DNA of 64,000 nt from Natranaerofaba carboxydovora (GTDB taxonomy: Bacteria; Bacillota; Natranaerobiia; Natranaerobiales; Natranaerofabaceae): positions 2,550,501 through 2,614,500 of the forward strand of contig NZ_CP054394.1 of the NCBI RefSeq assembly GCF_022539405.1. The letters are read 5' to 3'. Shown one piece after another: positions 1 through 7,498 of this stretch (the stretch's first letter is position 1; every line of letters starts with the position of its first letter). The position numbers and the translations under genes are program-made. Below the pieces are notes generated by a model, which worked only from the letters and a program-made list of their open reading frames with translations, was not told where the DNA came from and searched no databases.

Positions 1-21
1 AGCTGTTAAATCCTTTTTCAT
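1..21 (-). CDS. Start of a gene leaving the window (partial)
   Basis: An ATG at 21 on the minus strand opens a frame reading MKKDLTA before the window edge. A textbook AGGAGG lies at 31-36, nine bases upstream, which is why I believe a gene starts here. The product cannot be recognised from seven residues. Confidence 0.6.
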
Positions 22-110
22 AAAACAAAACCTCCTATTTTGTGTTTAATTTGTTAACATATCTGTGGTTTATTTAGTACTACATGTAATATAGATGCAA
101 TTTTTGTGCC

Positions 111-142
111 AAAAAAAAAGACCCCCGAAAATCCCGAGGATC
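111..142 (-). terminator. Rho-independent terminator of the bactofilin-like gene
   Basis: On the minus strand an 8-bp stem (plus-strand arms 120-127 and 135-142, with two G-U pairs) is followed by nine T residues (111-119 read as T). It lies 32 bases past the stop codon of the gene at 174-1094. Confidence 0.8.
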
Positions 143-173
143 TATTAAAGGAATAAGATGAATGAAAAGTACA

Positions 174-1094
174 TTACCCGGTTTTTTTGAACCAGGGGTT
201 CATAGTGCCAAACTTCGTATCTATGACAAGGCCTAAGGAGATAATCACAATAGCTATATAAATAAAGGCACTAATTAAAGGTAACTGCTGTATTAACCAC
301 AGAGACACATAGCCTACAATTAACTCAATTGCAATAGTCTGAGATGTTTTGAATAGATTAAGAATATATCTACCTACTAGCACTGCAAGGGCTACATAGC
401 CATAAAATACCACTGCAAAAAATCCTATAATCAAAAATGGCACCAGAGGAAGACCTATTATTGTCAGTGCTACAGCAAGAAGAAGCACTGGAAAAACTGC
501 CAGCCCTATAAGTCCTATAAGAAGAATCCTGCCAATATTTCTCTCCAAATAATCAGACATGTTATCAATGTATTTTTTAGTTAGAGATACCACAAGAAAA
601 GCTATCACCAAAAACCCAAGTAAAGACACTATCCTAATAGCCATTCCAAAAACATTACCAAGAGCCATCATACCCGGGGCATGCACACCAATTGCACTCA
701 ATCTGTCAATCACACCTCCTGCCTGTATCGATATCTCACCGCCTCTAAGGGTGCCATCATTAGAGACTGTCAAAGCTCCTCCCATTGTAATAGCATCCCC
801 ATGAACCACACCATTTATCTTGACATCACCGGCAAAAGCTATTACGTCTCCTTCTACTTCTCCATCAACCACCACATTACCACTAAAGGCAACTACATCG
901 CCCTCAATTATCTGCCCCGCTTCAACATGTACATCTCCACTAAATTTGACTATTTCGCCTCTTCTTTCCAATTCTTGACTCTGTTCATTTCCTTCAACTG
1001 CATTAACATAACTGTTTTCTATTATCCCAGCACCCTGAAATATTAAAGCAAAAAACATCACAATAAATACTGAAATTACTAATCTTTTTCTCAT
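174..1094 (-). CDS. Exported bactofilin-like (polymer-forming, DUF583-type) membrane protein
   Basis: 306 residues. An N-terminal hydrophobic segment (about residues 5-24) acts as signal peptide or anchor. Residues 45-135 hold short repeats of the type GDVVAFSGNVVVDGEVEGD, the right-handed beta-helix pattern of bactofilins. About four hydrophobic segments follow (150-300). Classical bactofilins are cytoplasmic scaffolds; here the repeat block should lie outside the membrane. The ATG at 1094 has AAGGAGGAAG upstream. It lies downstream of, and in the same direction as, the ECF sigma/anti-sigma pair, so it is a plausible target of that regulon or last gene of that transcript. A terminator follows. 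The domain call is good; the cellular role is unknown. Confidence 0.75.
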   Translation of the reverse strand: MRKRLVISVFIVMFFALIFQGAGIIENSYVNAVEGNEQSQELERRGEIVKFSGDVHVEAGQIIEGDVVAFSGNVVVDGEVEGDVIAFAGDVKINGVVHGDAITMGGALTVSNDGTLRGGEISIQAGGVIDRLSAIGVHAPGMMALGNVFGMAIRIVSLLGFLVIAFLVVSLTKKYIDNMSDYLERNIGRILLIGLIGLAVFPVLLLAVALTIIGLPLVPFLIIGFFAVVFYGYVALAVLVGRYILNLFKTSQTIAIELIVGYVSLWLIQQLPLISAFIYIAIVIISLGLVIDTKFGTMNPWFKKTG

Positions 1095-1123
1095 TAATCT
1101 TCCTCCTTATAAAAGTTAAAATA

Positions 1124-1183
1124 GATGCAATTTAACTGCAAAACATATGATCAAAGTAAAGTTTTGTTTTTAATCGTAATTCA
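1124..1183. repeat. Degenerate half copy of the dispersed palindromic repeat
   Basis: Contains the blocks TGCAAAACATATGA, CAAAG and TTTTGTTTTTAAT in the same order as the full copy at 15444-15538. It fills most of the gap between the bactofilin-like gene and the anti-sigma gene and touches the 3' end of the latter. Confidence 0.6.
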
Positions 1184-1771
1184 GTTTGATACAATTCTTG
1201 CAAGGGTTCGGTATAATAACAACAAGACAGCCAAGGACAATATAAATAATGTAAAGTATATCTCGAAAATCGAACTATATATCCCAAAAAATATTTCAAA
1301 AGTAACCTGGGCAAATGCCAGCAGAGCTTCTAAGAGCGAAAGAATATATATTCCAAAAGATAGAACTTGACTTATTATCCAACTGCTAACACTCGAAAAA
1401 GCAGCTAGCATCGAACTAACCTCTGTAATAATCTGCTCCCTAAACAATGCCCCCTGTAGTATTATTAATGCCGCAATGAAAATAATTTTTACCCCAACTA
1501 AAATTCTATTTTTATAAATAGATTTATCTAACTCTGGGATAGGTTTGCTATTTATCTCTTCCATCACTTGAGCTTCAAAATTTACCGGTACTGCTGCTTT
1601 TTTAACATCATCAAAGCTAGAATAAAGATTTTTTAGCTCTTCTAGCCGCCTTTCGCACTTAGGGCAGTTTTCTATATGGGAACTAAGCTTTTCTTTTTCT
1701 TCACTACCTAGCATGCCATCTAGATATAGATTTATAGCACTTTCATCGCATCTTTGATATCTTTTAATCAT
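1181..1771 (-). CDS. Anti-sigma factor with zinc-finger (zf-HC2) domain
   Basis: About 196 residues. The N-terminal cytoplasmic domain carries the HIENCPKC zinc-binding motif (H-x3-C-x2-C) of zf-HC2 anti-sigma factors. After a linker there are about three hydrophobic segments, so it is membrane anchored. It should hold the adjacent ECF sigma factor inactive until an envelope signal arrives. Two adjacent ATG codons are possible (1774 and 1771); the second has better spacing to GGAGG at 1778-1782. Its start overlaps the end of the sigma gene, implying translational coupling. The signal sensed is not visible from sequence. Confidence 0.85.
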   Translation of the reverse strand: MIKRYQRCDESAINLYLDGMLGSEEKEKLSSHIENCPKCERRLEELKNLYSSFDDVKKAAVPVNFEAQVMEEINSKPIPELDKSIYKNRILVGVKIIFIAALIILQGALFREQIITEVSSMLAAFSSVSSWIISQVLSFGIYILSLLEALLAFAQVTFEIFFGIYSSIFEIYFTLFILSLAVLLLLYRTLARIVSN

Positions 1772-2354
1772 CATCGACCTCCTTCAAAAAAACAAGCTCT
1801 TTTTGGAGAAGTTTTCTCCCTTTGAATAACCTGTTCTTTACTTTTGATTGATTTATATCAAGAATCTCTGCTATTTCTTTGTAGTTAAAGCCATTAATGT
1901 GATAGAGAACCACTACAGCCCTGAATTCGTGGGGGAGCTTTTTTATTGCTTTTTCCATGTAGTTTAGCTGTTCTTTTTGGATCAAATTCTCTTCTGGCCC
2001 TTCTGATCCATTAGTGCTTTCTAACTTTTGCATACTGTCATCATCTTTTAAAAGAATATCTTTCTTTTTTTTCAAATAATCGAGGCAGGTATTTGTAGCT
2101 ATTTTGTATATCCAGGTGCTAAATTTGTACTTAGCATCAAAAGTATCAAGTTTTTGATAAGCTTTTATGAAGCTCTCCTGGGCAAGGTCCTCTGCATCCT
2201 GGCTGTTTTTGACCATTCTTTTTGTAAGAGTCAAAATCCCCTTTGAGTATCTATTTACGATCTCAGAGTAGAAAGAGCTATCTCCATATTCTAGTATCTT
2301 CTTGACAATTTTTTCATCTGATAGATAATCAGTTAGATAGTCATTGCTTCCCAA
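1764..2354 (-). CDS. ECF-type RNA polymerase sigma factor (SigW-like group)
   Basis: 196 residues with region 2 (about 25-95; motif AEDLAQESFIKAY, then FSTWIYKIATNTCLDYLKKK) and region 4 (about 130-185; LPHEFRAVVVLYHINGFNYKEIAEILDI, the helix-turn-helix reading the -35 element). Regions 1.1 and 3 are absent, as usual for ECF factors. Start is TTG at 2354 with GAGGTGG upstream. It overlaps the anti-sigma gene, so the pair is co-transcribed. ECF factors usually activate their own promoter, but I could not identify a convincing ECF-type promoter in the 260 bases upstream. The exact ECF group is not determined. Confidence 0.92.
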   Translation of the reverse strand: MGSNDYLTDYLSDEKIVKKILEYGDSSFYSEIVNRYSKGILTLTKRMVKNSQDAEDLAQESFIKAYQKLDTFDAKYKFSTWIYKIATNTCLDYLKKKKDILLKDDDSMQKLESTNGSEGPEENLIQKEQLNYMEKAIKKLPHEFRAVVVLYHINGFNYKEIAEILDINQSKVKNRLFKGRKLLQKELVFLKEVDDD

Positions 2355-2520
2355 AAGTACCCACCTCTGTTAAAAAACCTGACTCTAATTCCAATAATGA
2401 ATGTCATATATGTTTAGCAATAGTATTTGGTTTTATTTTTTTATCTATTAAGTAATACGATCAGGTTTTAAAAAAGTTTATATCAATCCCGAAATATTAT
2501 TTTAATTTAAATTTATCATA

Positions 2521-2566
2521 AAAAATAAGCCAGCAGCTACTAAAGAGTAACTGCTGGCTTATTTTT
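2521..2566 (-). terminator. Terminator downstream of the FMN-binding lipoprotein
   Basis: A 14-bp perfect stem (2523-2536 with 2551-2564) flanked by A and T runs, in the gap between the lipoprotein's stop and the sigma gene's 5' end. The rest of the gap 2355-2615 is AT-rich with nothing else recognised. Confidence 0.85.
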
Positions 2567-2615
2567 CGGGGGCTTGTTTTGTTTTTGTTTTAGTTAATTA
2601 AGTTAGAAGTTATAT

Positions 2616-3698
2616 CTAGAATCGACCAATAACAACTTCATCTTCAGCTAAGATTCCGGTATTAACAAGTGCTCTCTGGTAAGATGTACTTTCACGAGAC
2701 ATTCTTACAGTTGCGCCAGTTATAGTATCGATAGAATCTTGAGCTGTGTTTGTTGCACCAGATGGTACATCTACTCCAAATACATTGTCTTCATTGACAG
2801 CATCTCCCCATCTGTCCACTTCCCAATCTACTAAGGAAGTAAGCTCAGTAGCATCTTGGCCTTCAAGATATTCGGTAATAGCATCGTAGTTACCTGACCA
2901 ACCACCTAAGCTGTGATACCCGTATTCTACACCCATAGGTACAGGTGTATTATTTTCAAATTCTACACCCATAGCTTCTAAAAACTCTTTTACTGTGGTG
3001 TCATTATCCATTCCTTCAAAAGTTCCATAATCGTTAACAACATGATTCCAGTTATCAATATCAAAAATGGTATTGTCTGCTAACTCGTCCCAATCAGGCA
3101 TATCTGATCCGCCGGTTCTCTTTGTGGGTATAAACTGATCTTCATTTCCTACAGTTAGACCTTCTCCAATTGTAGTGTTCTCGAAGTCGTAATCTTCATC
3201 AAACTTCATCTCAAACTGGAACCTTGTCCATGGGTCAACTATAACTGCAGCAGTTTGTCCTGTATCTTCATCTACTTCTACGGCCCATAAGGACATCATG
3301 TTGTTTGTTGAAATCTTAAACATAGAGTTCCCTTCTTCTAAGTCTTCACCTTCTGTATCTGCAAAAGTAGGCTCTTCTTCAAAATCAACCCAGATATCTG
3401 CTGCATCGTCATTACGTGTTCCCCAGTATCCATCATACATTTGGAAATAACGCATTTTTGCATTTTGAATAATTCCATCTTCATCAAGTTCTAGGATAGT
3501 CTCGATGTATCTTTCTGCCTCATCTAATTCTGCTCCGTCTGCTTCCCCCTGCCAGGAATAACCTACGTAAGTTCCTTCCAAAGAATCATCTTCTGGTATG
3601 TCAGCTACTTCCTCCTTCTCACAACCGGCAGCAGCAACTACTAATGATAAAGCTAGAACAATCACAAGCATTAATCCCCCTCTTTTGTTAAATTTCAC
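2616..3698 (-). CDS. Secreted acidic lipoprotein with FMN-binding (RnfG/NqrC-like) motif
   Basis: 360 residues. A signal peptide ends in a lipobox-like AAAGC, so the mature protein is probably lipid-anchored outside the cell. The mature chain is strikingly rich in Asp and Glu. Near the C terminus D-x-I-T-G-A-T (324-330) matches the S/T-G-A-T motif where ApbE-type enzymes attach FMN covalently in RnfG and NqrC; a second S-G-A-T lies at 313-316. Start is GTG at 3698 with GGGGGAAG upstream. A 33-bp palindrome lies upstream, and a NarL-type two-component system is next door. An extracytoplasmic electron carrier is the most likely role; the partner is unknown. Acidity points to high salt. Confidence 0.7.
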   Translation of the reverse strand: MKFNKRGGLMLVIVLALSLVVAAAGCEKEEVADIPEDDSLEGTYVGYSWQGEADGAELDEAERYIETILELDEDGIIQNAKMRYFQMYDGYWGTRNDDAADIWVDFEEEPTFADTEGEDLEEGNSMFKISTNNMMSLWAVEVDEDTGQTAAVIVDPWTRFQFEMKFDEDYDFENTTIGEGLTVGNEDQFIPTKRTGGSDMPDWDELADNTIFDIDNWNHVVNDYGTFEGMDNDTTVKEFLEAMGVEFENNTPVPMGVEYGYHSLGGWSGNYDAITEYLEGQDATELTSLVDWEVDRWGDAVNEDNVFGVDVPSGATNTAQDSIDTITGATVRMSRESTSYQRALVNTGILAEDEVVIGRF

Positions 3699-3803
3699 TA
3701 TTACTTCCCCCTCTCATTTTTTTAAAAAAAGCCCCCTTCTAAAATATACGAAACTTCATATCGTTTTTCTTATTTTAACTAATTTGCACAGGTAATTGCT
3801 AGT

Positions 3804-3836
3804 TACAATCGTACTATTGATCATAGTACGATTGTA
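3804..3836. promoter_or_regulatory. Perfect 13-bp inverted repeat, candidate operator
   Basis: Arms TACAATCGTACTA (3804-3816) and TAGTACGATTGTA (3824-3836) around a 7-base spacer. It lies about 105 bases upstream of the FMN-lipoprotein start and has no T-run, so it reads as an operator rather than a terminator. The neighbouring NarL-type response regulator is the obvious candidate binder (inference). Confidence 0.6.
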
Positions 3837-3854
3837 CTTGTAGGGTTTCCCAAA

Positions 3855-3904
3855 TAAAAAAGGCCTTAACACCACACGGACGCATTGTGTGTTTTAGGCC
3901 TTTC
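3855..3904 (-). terminator. Terminator of the two-component operon
   Basis: Arms AAAGGCCT and AGGCCTTT with further partly paired bases inside, followed on the minus strand by a T-rich stretch. It lies about 30 bases past the response regulator's stop. Confidence 0.75.
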
Positions 3905-3931
3905 GTCAATCCTTTTATTTGTTTTTTTATG

Positions 3932-4579
3932 TTAGCTATTTTTATCTTTTAACTCTGAGGCATAAAATGCCGCAGCCTGGGCTCTATTACTTAAATCTAA
4001 TTTACTCATAATACTGCTAAGCTGATTTCTTACAGTTTTTTCGCTAATATATAGTTTTTCACCAATTTCTTTATTGGTTTTTCCTTCTGATACTAATTCT
4101 AATATATTAAATTCTCTAGGAGATAGTCTTTCAGAGGTTTTTTTCCTTTTATTTTCATTTTTCTCTTGTAGTCTTTCCATAACTTTTTGGGTTATTTCGT
4201 TACTCAAAAGCGGCTGACCCATAGCAGCCTTTACGACGGTATCTACAAGGGATTTGGCTTTAACCTCCTTTAGCAGATAGCCTGATGCTCCGGCAAGGAT
4301 GGATTCGATTAAAGCATCATCATCAGAATAAGCTGTCAGCATTACAACATTTGCTTCAGGGTTATTATTCATAATCTCTTCACATGCTTTAACTCCACTT
4401 TTGTCTGGCAGTCTGATATCCATTATAATTACGTCATAATTGCCTTCTTTTGCTTTGTTGATAGCACTCTCGCCATCTGCTGCTTCATCTACTTGTTCTA
4501 TCCTATCATCCCTCGTTAAGTGTTGTTTTAGACCAATACGAACAATCTCATGATCATCAACAATCAAAACTTTATACAA
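3932..4579 (-). CDS. NarL/FixJ-family response regulator
   Basis: 215 residues. The receiver domain (1-120) has the acidic pocket in IVDDHE, the phosphoacceptor Asp in VIIMDIRLPDKSG, and conserved Thr and Lys. A LuxR-type helix-turn-helix follows (about 148-205; LSPREFNILELVSEGKTNKE then ISEKTVRNQL). Start is TTG at 4579 with GAGGGG upstream. It is separated by 22 bases from the kinase gene, which is translated first, so the two form one system. Likely targets include the adjacent lipoprotein gene with its palindromic upstream site (inference). Confidence 0.93.
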   Translation of the reverse strand: MYKVLIVDDHEIVRIGLKQHLTRDDRIEQVDEAADGESAINKAKEGNYDVIIMDIRLPDKSGVKACEEIMNNNPEANVVMLTAYSDDDALIESILAGASGYLLKEVKAKSLVDTVVKAAMGQPLLSNEITQKVMERLQEKNENKRKKTSERLSPREFNILELVSEGKTNKEIGEKLYISEKTVRNQLSSIMSKLDLSNRAQAAAFYASELKDKNS

Positions 4580-4601
4580 AACCCCTCACCCCTCAAGTAA
4601 T

Positions 4602-6017
4602 TTAATCAAGTGGCACTTCTAATTTAACCCTGGTACCTTTTGAGTTCTCTGTTGTAAGCCAAAAGCTGCCACCTAAGTTATTCATTCTTTCCTTAACATT
4701 TATCAGTCCTAGTTTGTCGCCTTTTTTTTGCTTTTCTTCTAATTTGTTAAGATCTATCCCTCTTCCGTTATCTTGTGTAATTATAACTAATTTATCTTTT
4801 TCCTGGTTTAGCTCTATTGTCACAAGGTCACCCCTTGAATGCTTTATAGCATTGATTAGTAACTCACTGAGTACATGATATAAGTTTGCTTTTATATTTG
4901 GAGGCACCACCAGAGATGGTTTTAGATTATTAGTTATTTTGATATCCATATTATAGTTTAGCTTATCTTTAAGCTTTTCTAACAGGTCCAAAAGTGTCTG
5001 TGAGGCATATTCAGCCGTTTTTAGGTCTTCAATATGAAGCCTAAGATTAGATAAAACTTTATTTAAGCTGTCAATCGAATTCTCTACCTGTGATTTTATT
5101 TTATCATATTCATCATTTTCAATGTCGTCTATACTCGTTTCAAGACCAAGGCCTACTGCATATATAGATTGGATAACATCATCATGCAGGTCTTTTTTAA
5201 TTCTTTCTCTTTCTAAAAGAATTGCATTTTCGCTGTCTATCCTGCTGAGCTTTGCTAAATTCTCTGACTGGATATTTCTCAAAATAATAATAATGCAAAT
5301 AGTGATTAATAAGCAGAAAAAAGTCCTAAAGAGAGGCACAGGTATATTTACCAGCCTGAAAAATACGTCCATATTTACTACAGAGGACGGGAAAAAATAT
5401 CCTTCAGGTACAATTACCCCTGCAAAAATTCCATACAAAATAAGGGAAAAAGTCAAAATATTATAATTCATAGATACATTTTTATTGTAAAGTCTATCTT
5501 TATTCTGTTTTTTGTGAAGATAAAAAGCTATCCCAGAGATCAGTCCTCCCGGAAAAGCAAAAAAGTACCTGCTTATTATCTGCGCAGAATTAAACCACAG
5601 CTCTGTGTTTTCCCCAATCAAAATCAACCTATAAATTACAAAATAGCCTAGCCAAACTAAAATAAGAAAGATAGAAAAATATATTATATATTTTATTACT
5701 TCGTTGCCTTTTAGATCATACAGAAATTTTAGACCAAATAATAATAAAAAACCAAAAGAAATCCCTACCAGGTTTAAATTTATAAGTTCTAAAACAAATT
5801 CTGAAAAATGAGACTCTCTGAAAGGAATGTAAAAGTAACTCCATTCAGAAACCCCGTGCAAATACCCAAAAACAGCTAATAGCCACAGGTTCCCTACAAT
5901 TGTCTTACTTGAATAATCTTTAACCTGAAGGGTTATAGCAATAGCCATTATAATAAATGACAATCCGTATATGAAATATATTTCAGCCAGGTATTCTATA
6001 AAAAATTCCTTAATCAT
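4602..6017 (-). CDS. Membrane sensor histidine kinase (HisKA_3/NarX-like class)
   Basis: 471 residues from the ATG at 6017. That start is preferred over an upstream in-frame one because GGGAGG sits nine bases before it. The N-terminal half has about seven or eight hydrophobic helices and no large extracellular domain, so the signal is probably sensed in the membrane. The phosphoacceptor His is in KKDLHDDVIQSIYAVG (HisKA_3), followed by a HATPase_c domain with NIKANLYHVLSELLINAIKH and DNGRGI. It is co-transcribed with the response regulator at 3932-4579. The ligand is unknown; redox or membrane stress are possibilities only. Confidence 0.9.
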   Translation of the reverse strand: MIKEFFIEYLAEIYFIYGLSFIIMAIAITLQVKDYSSKTIVGNLWLLAVFGYLHGVSEWSYFYIPFRESHFSEFVLELINLNLVGISFGFLLLFGLKFLYDLKGNEVIKYIIYFSIFLILVWLGYFVIYRLILIGENTELWFNSAQIISRYFFAFPGGLISGIAFYLHKKQNKDRLYNKNVSMNYNILTFSLILYGIFAGVIVPEGYFFPSSVVNMDVFFRLVNIPVPLFRTFFCLLITICIIIILRNIQSENLAKLSRIDSENAILLERERIKKDLHDDVIQSIYAVGLGLETSIDDIENDEYDKIKSQVENSIDSLNKVLSNLRLHIEDLKTAEYASQTLLDLLEKLKDKLNYNMDIKITNNLKPSLVVPPNIKANLYHVLSELLINAIKHSRGDLVTIELNQEKDKLVIITQDNGRGIDLNKLEEKQKKGDKLGLINVKERMNNLGGSFWLTTENSKGTRVKLEVPLD

Positions 6018-6118
6018 AGTACAAATCCTCCCTACAAAATGATACCATAAATATAAAATAATTAAATGTACAAAATTTTGCAAAAAAGTGTAAGTTAATA
6101 AAGAAGGGGGAAAATTTA

Positions 6119-7453
6119 ATGAAATATGATGTGACTGTTATTGGCGGTGGGCCAGGAGGTATTGCCTGTGCTGTAAAATCTTCAAAGCTAGGGCTAAAAA
6201 CTGCGTTAGTCGAAAAGAACTTCCCCGGAGGTGATGCTATTAATGAAGGTTATTACCCTTTGAAAGTGCTGCTCTCAGATGACGAAAAAGTTTTGCCAGA
6301 AAGGATACAAAATGCATCTTTTGCCTGGCATGATAGGTTAAGAAAGTGCGGTGTAGACGTAATTGAAGGAGAGGCAGAAGTCCTTGATGAAGGTAAAATC
6401 AAAATAATAACAAGCACCCATACTCAAAACATACATACAAAAAATATTGTCATCGCCACAGGAAATGTCCCTGTCTCACCAGTGGAGGGCGTCAAGCTAG
6501 ATGGACAAGGATTTATCTCTTATCAGCATGCTATGAAAGAAAGCAAAGCGGGTGAGTTGACGGGAGATAAGATAGCAATCTTAGGTGCTGATGTAGAGGG
6601 CTGTGAATTTGCATCTTTTTTTAGATCTACAGGCAAGGATGTGTCTCTTTTTGAAACTTTGGATAGGATTATGCCTCTATGTGATAAAGATACAGGAAGT
6701 TATCTTTATGATAGCTTTGTCCATCATGGTATTAAGATTAAAACCAATACCAAAGTCACAAACTGCAGTTACGAAAAGGCTCAGGACAACGATAGAAGCA
6801 ATATAAACAATAGAAAAGTCAAGTTAGAGTTTGAAAACAGTGACCCAGAACTTTTTGACCGGGTTCTTCTCACCGGAAAAAGCATTCCAAAATTCCCTGA
6901 AGGTTTAGATAAGCTTGGGATATCTTGTAAAGATGATGGGTATATAAAAGTTGATTCAAAGATGAAAACATCGGTGGATGGAATATATGCTATTGGAGAT
7001 GTTATAGGGGGGATAACGTCTGCTAATGCAGCCATATTAGAAGGAAGGACAGCGGCAGTTAATATATCTGGTATAAAAAAAGACATAGATTATTCTACTA
7101 TGCCTTATGTGTTCTTTACTAATCCGCAAATATCTGCTGTAGGACTTAGAGAGATGGATGTTATAAGTAAAGAAATCCCTTATAAAGTTGGTAAAATTGA
7201 TTTTAGATACAATCTAAGAGCACTCTCCCTTGGATATGACAGAGGTTTTGTCAAGGTATTAGTTAATCCAGAAGAAAATATAATCTTGGGTATACACATT
7301 ATAGGGGATAATATATCGGAGCTAATCCCCCTCTCCACCCTGGCATACAGTAAGGCTATATCTACCTATGATATTACAGATCTGCCGCTGCCCCATCCGA
7401 TCATGGGGGAAATCGTATTAGAAGCTATAGAAGAAGCACTATATGAAGCTTAA
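6119..7453 (+). CDS. Dihydrolipoamide dehydrogenase-like flavoprotein lacking the redox cysteines
   Basis: 444 residues, normal length for the class I pyridine nucleotide-disulfide oxidoreductases. The FAD motif GGGPGGIACA starts at residue 9, an NAD-binding domain is around 150-240, and GIYAIGDVIGG closes the FAD site. The C-terminal dimerisation domain keeps the catalytic His-Glu pair (H426, E431). The disulfide motif, normally GGTCLNVGCIPSK, reads GGDAINEGYYPLK: both cysteines are replaced (Ala40, Tyr45). It therefore cannot run the usual dithiol chemistry and may be a diaphorase-like or regulatory enzyme. Translation starts at the ATG after AAGGGGGAAAATTTA. It is divergent from the histidine kinase gene and has no 2-oxoacid dehydrogenase genes nearby. 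Confidence 0.85.
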   Translation: MKYDVTVIGGGPGGIACAVKSSKLGLKTALVEKNFPGGDAINEGYYPLKVLLSDDEKVLPERIQNASFAWHDRLRKCGVDVIEGEAEVLDEGKIKIITSTHTQNIHTKNIVIATGNVPVSPVEGVKLDGQGFISYQHAMKESKAGELTGDKIAILGADVEGCEFASFFRSTGKDVSLFETLDRIMPLCDKDTGSYLYDSFVHHGIKIKTNTKVTNCSYEKAQDNDRSNINNRKVKLEFENSDPELFDRVLLTGKSIPKFPEGLDKLGISCKDDGYIKVDSKMKTSVDGIYAIGDVIGGITSANAAILEGRTAAVNISGIKKDIDYSTMPYVFFTNPQISAVGLREMDVISKEIPYKVGKIDFRYNLRALSLGYDRGFVKVLVNPEENIILGIHIIGDNISELIPLSTLAYSKAISTYDITDLPLPHPIMGEIVLEAIEEALYEA

Positions 7454-7498
7454 TTATAAGAAGTACAATGCAAAACCGAACAGGATCAGATTATCAGA

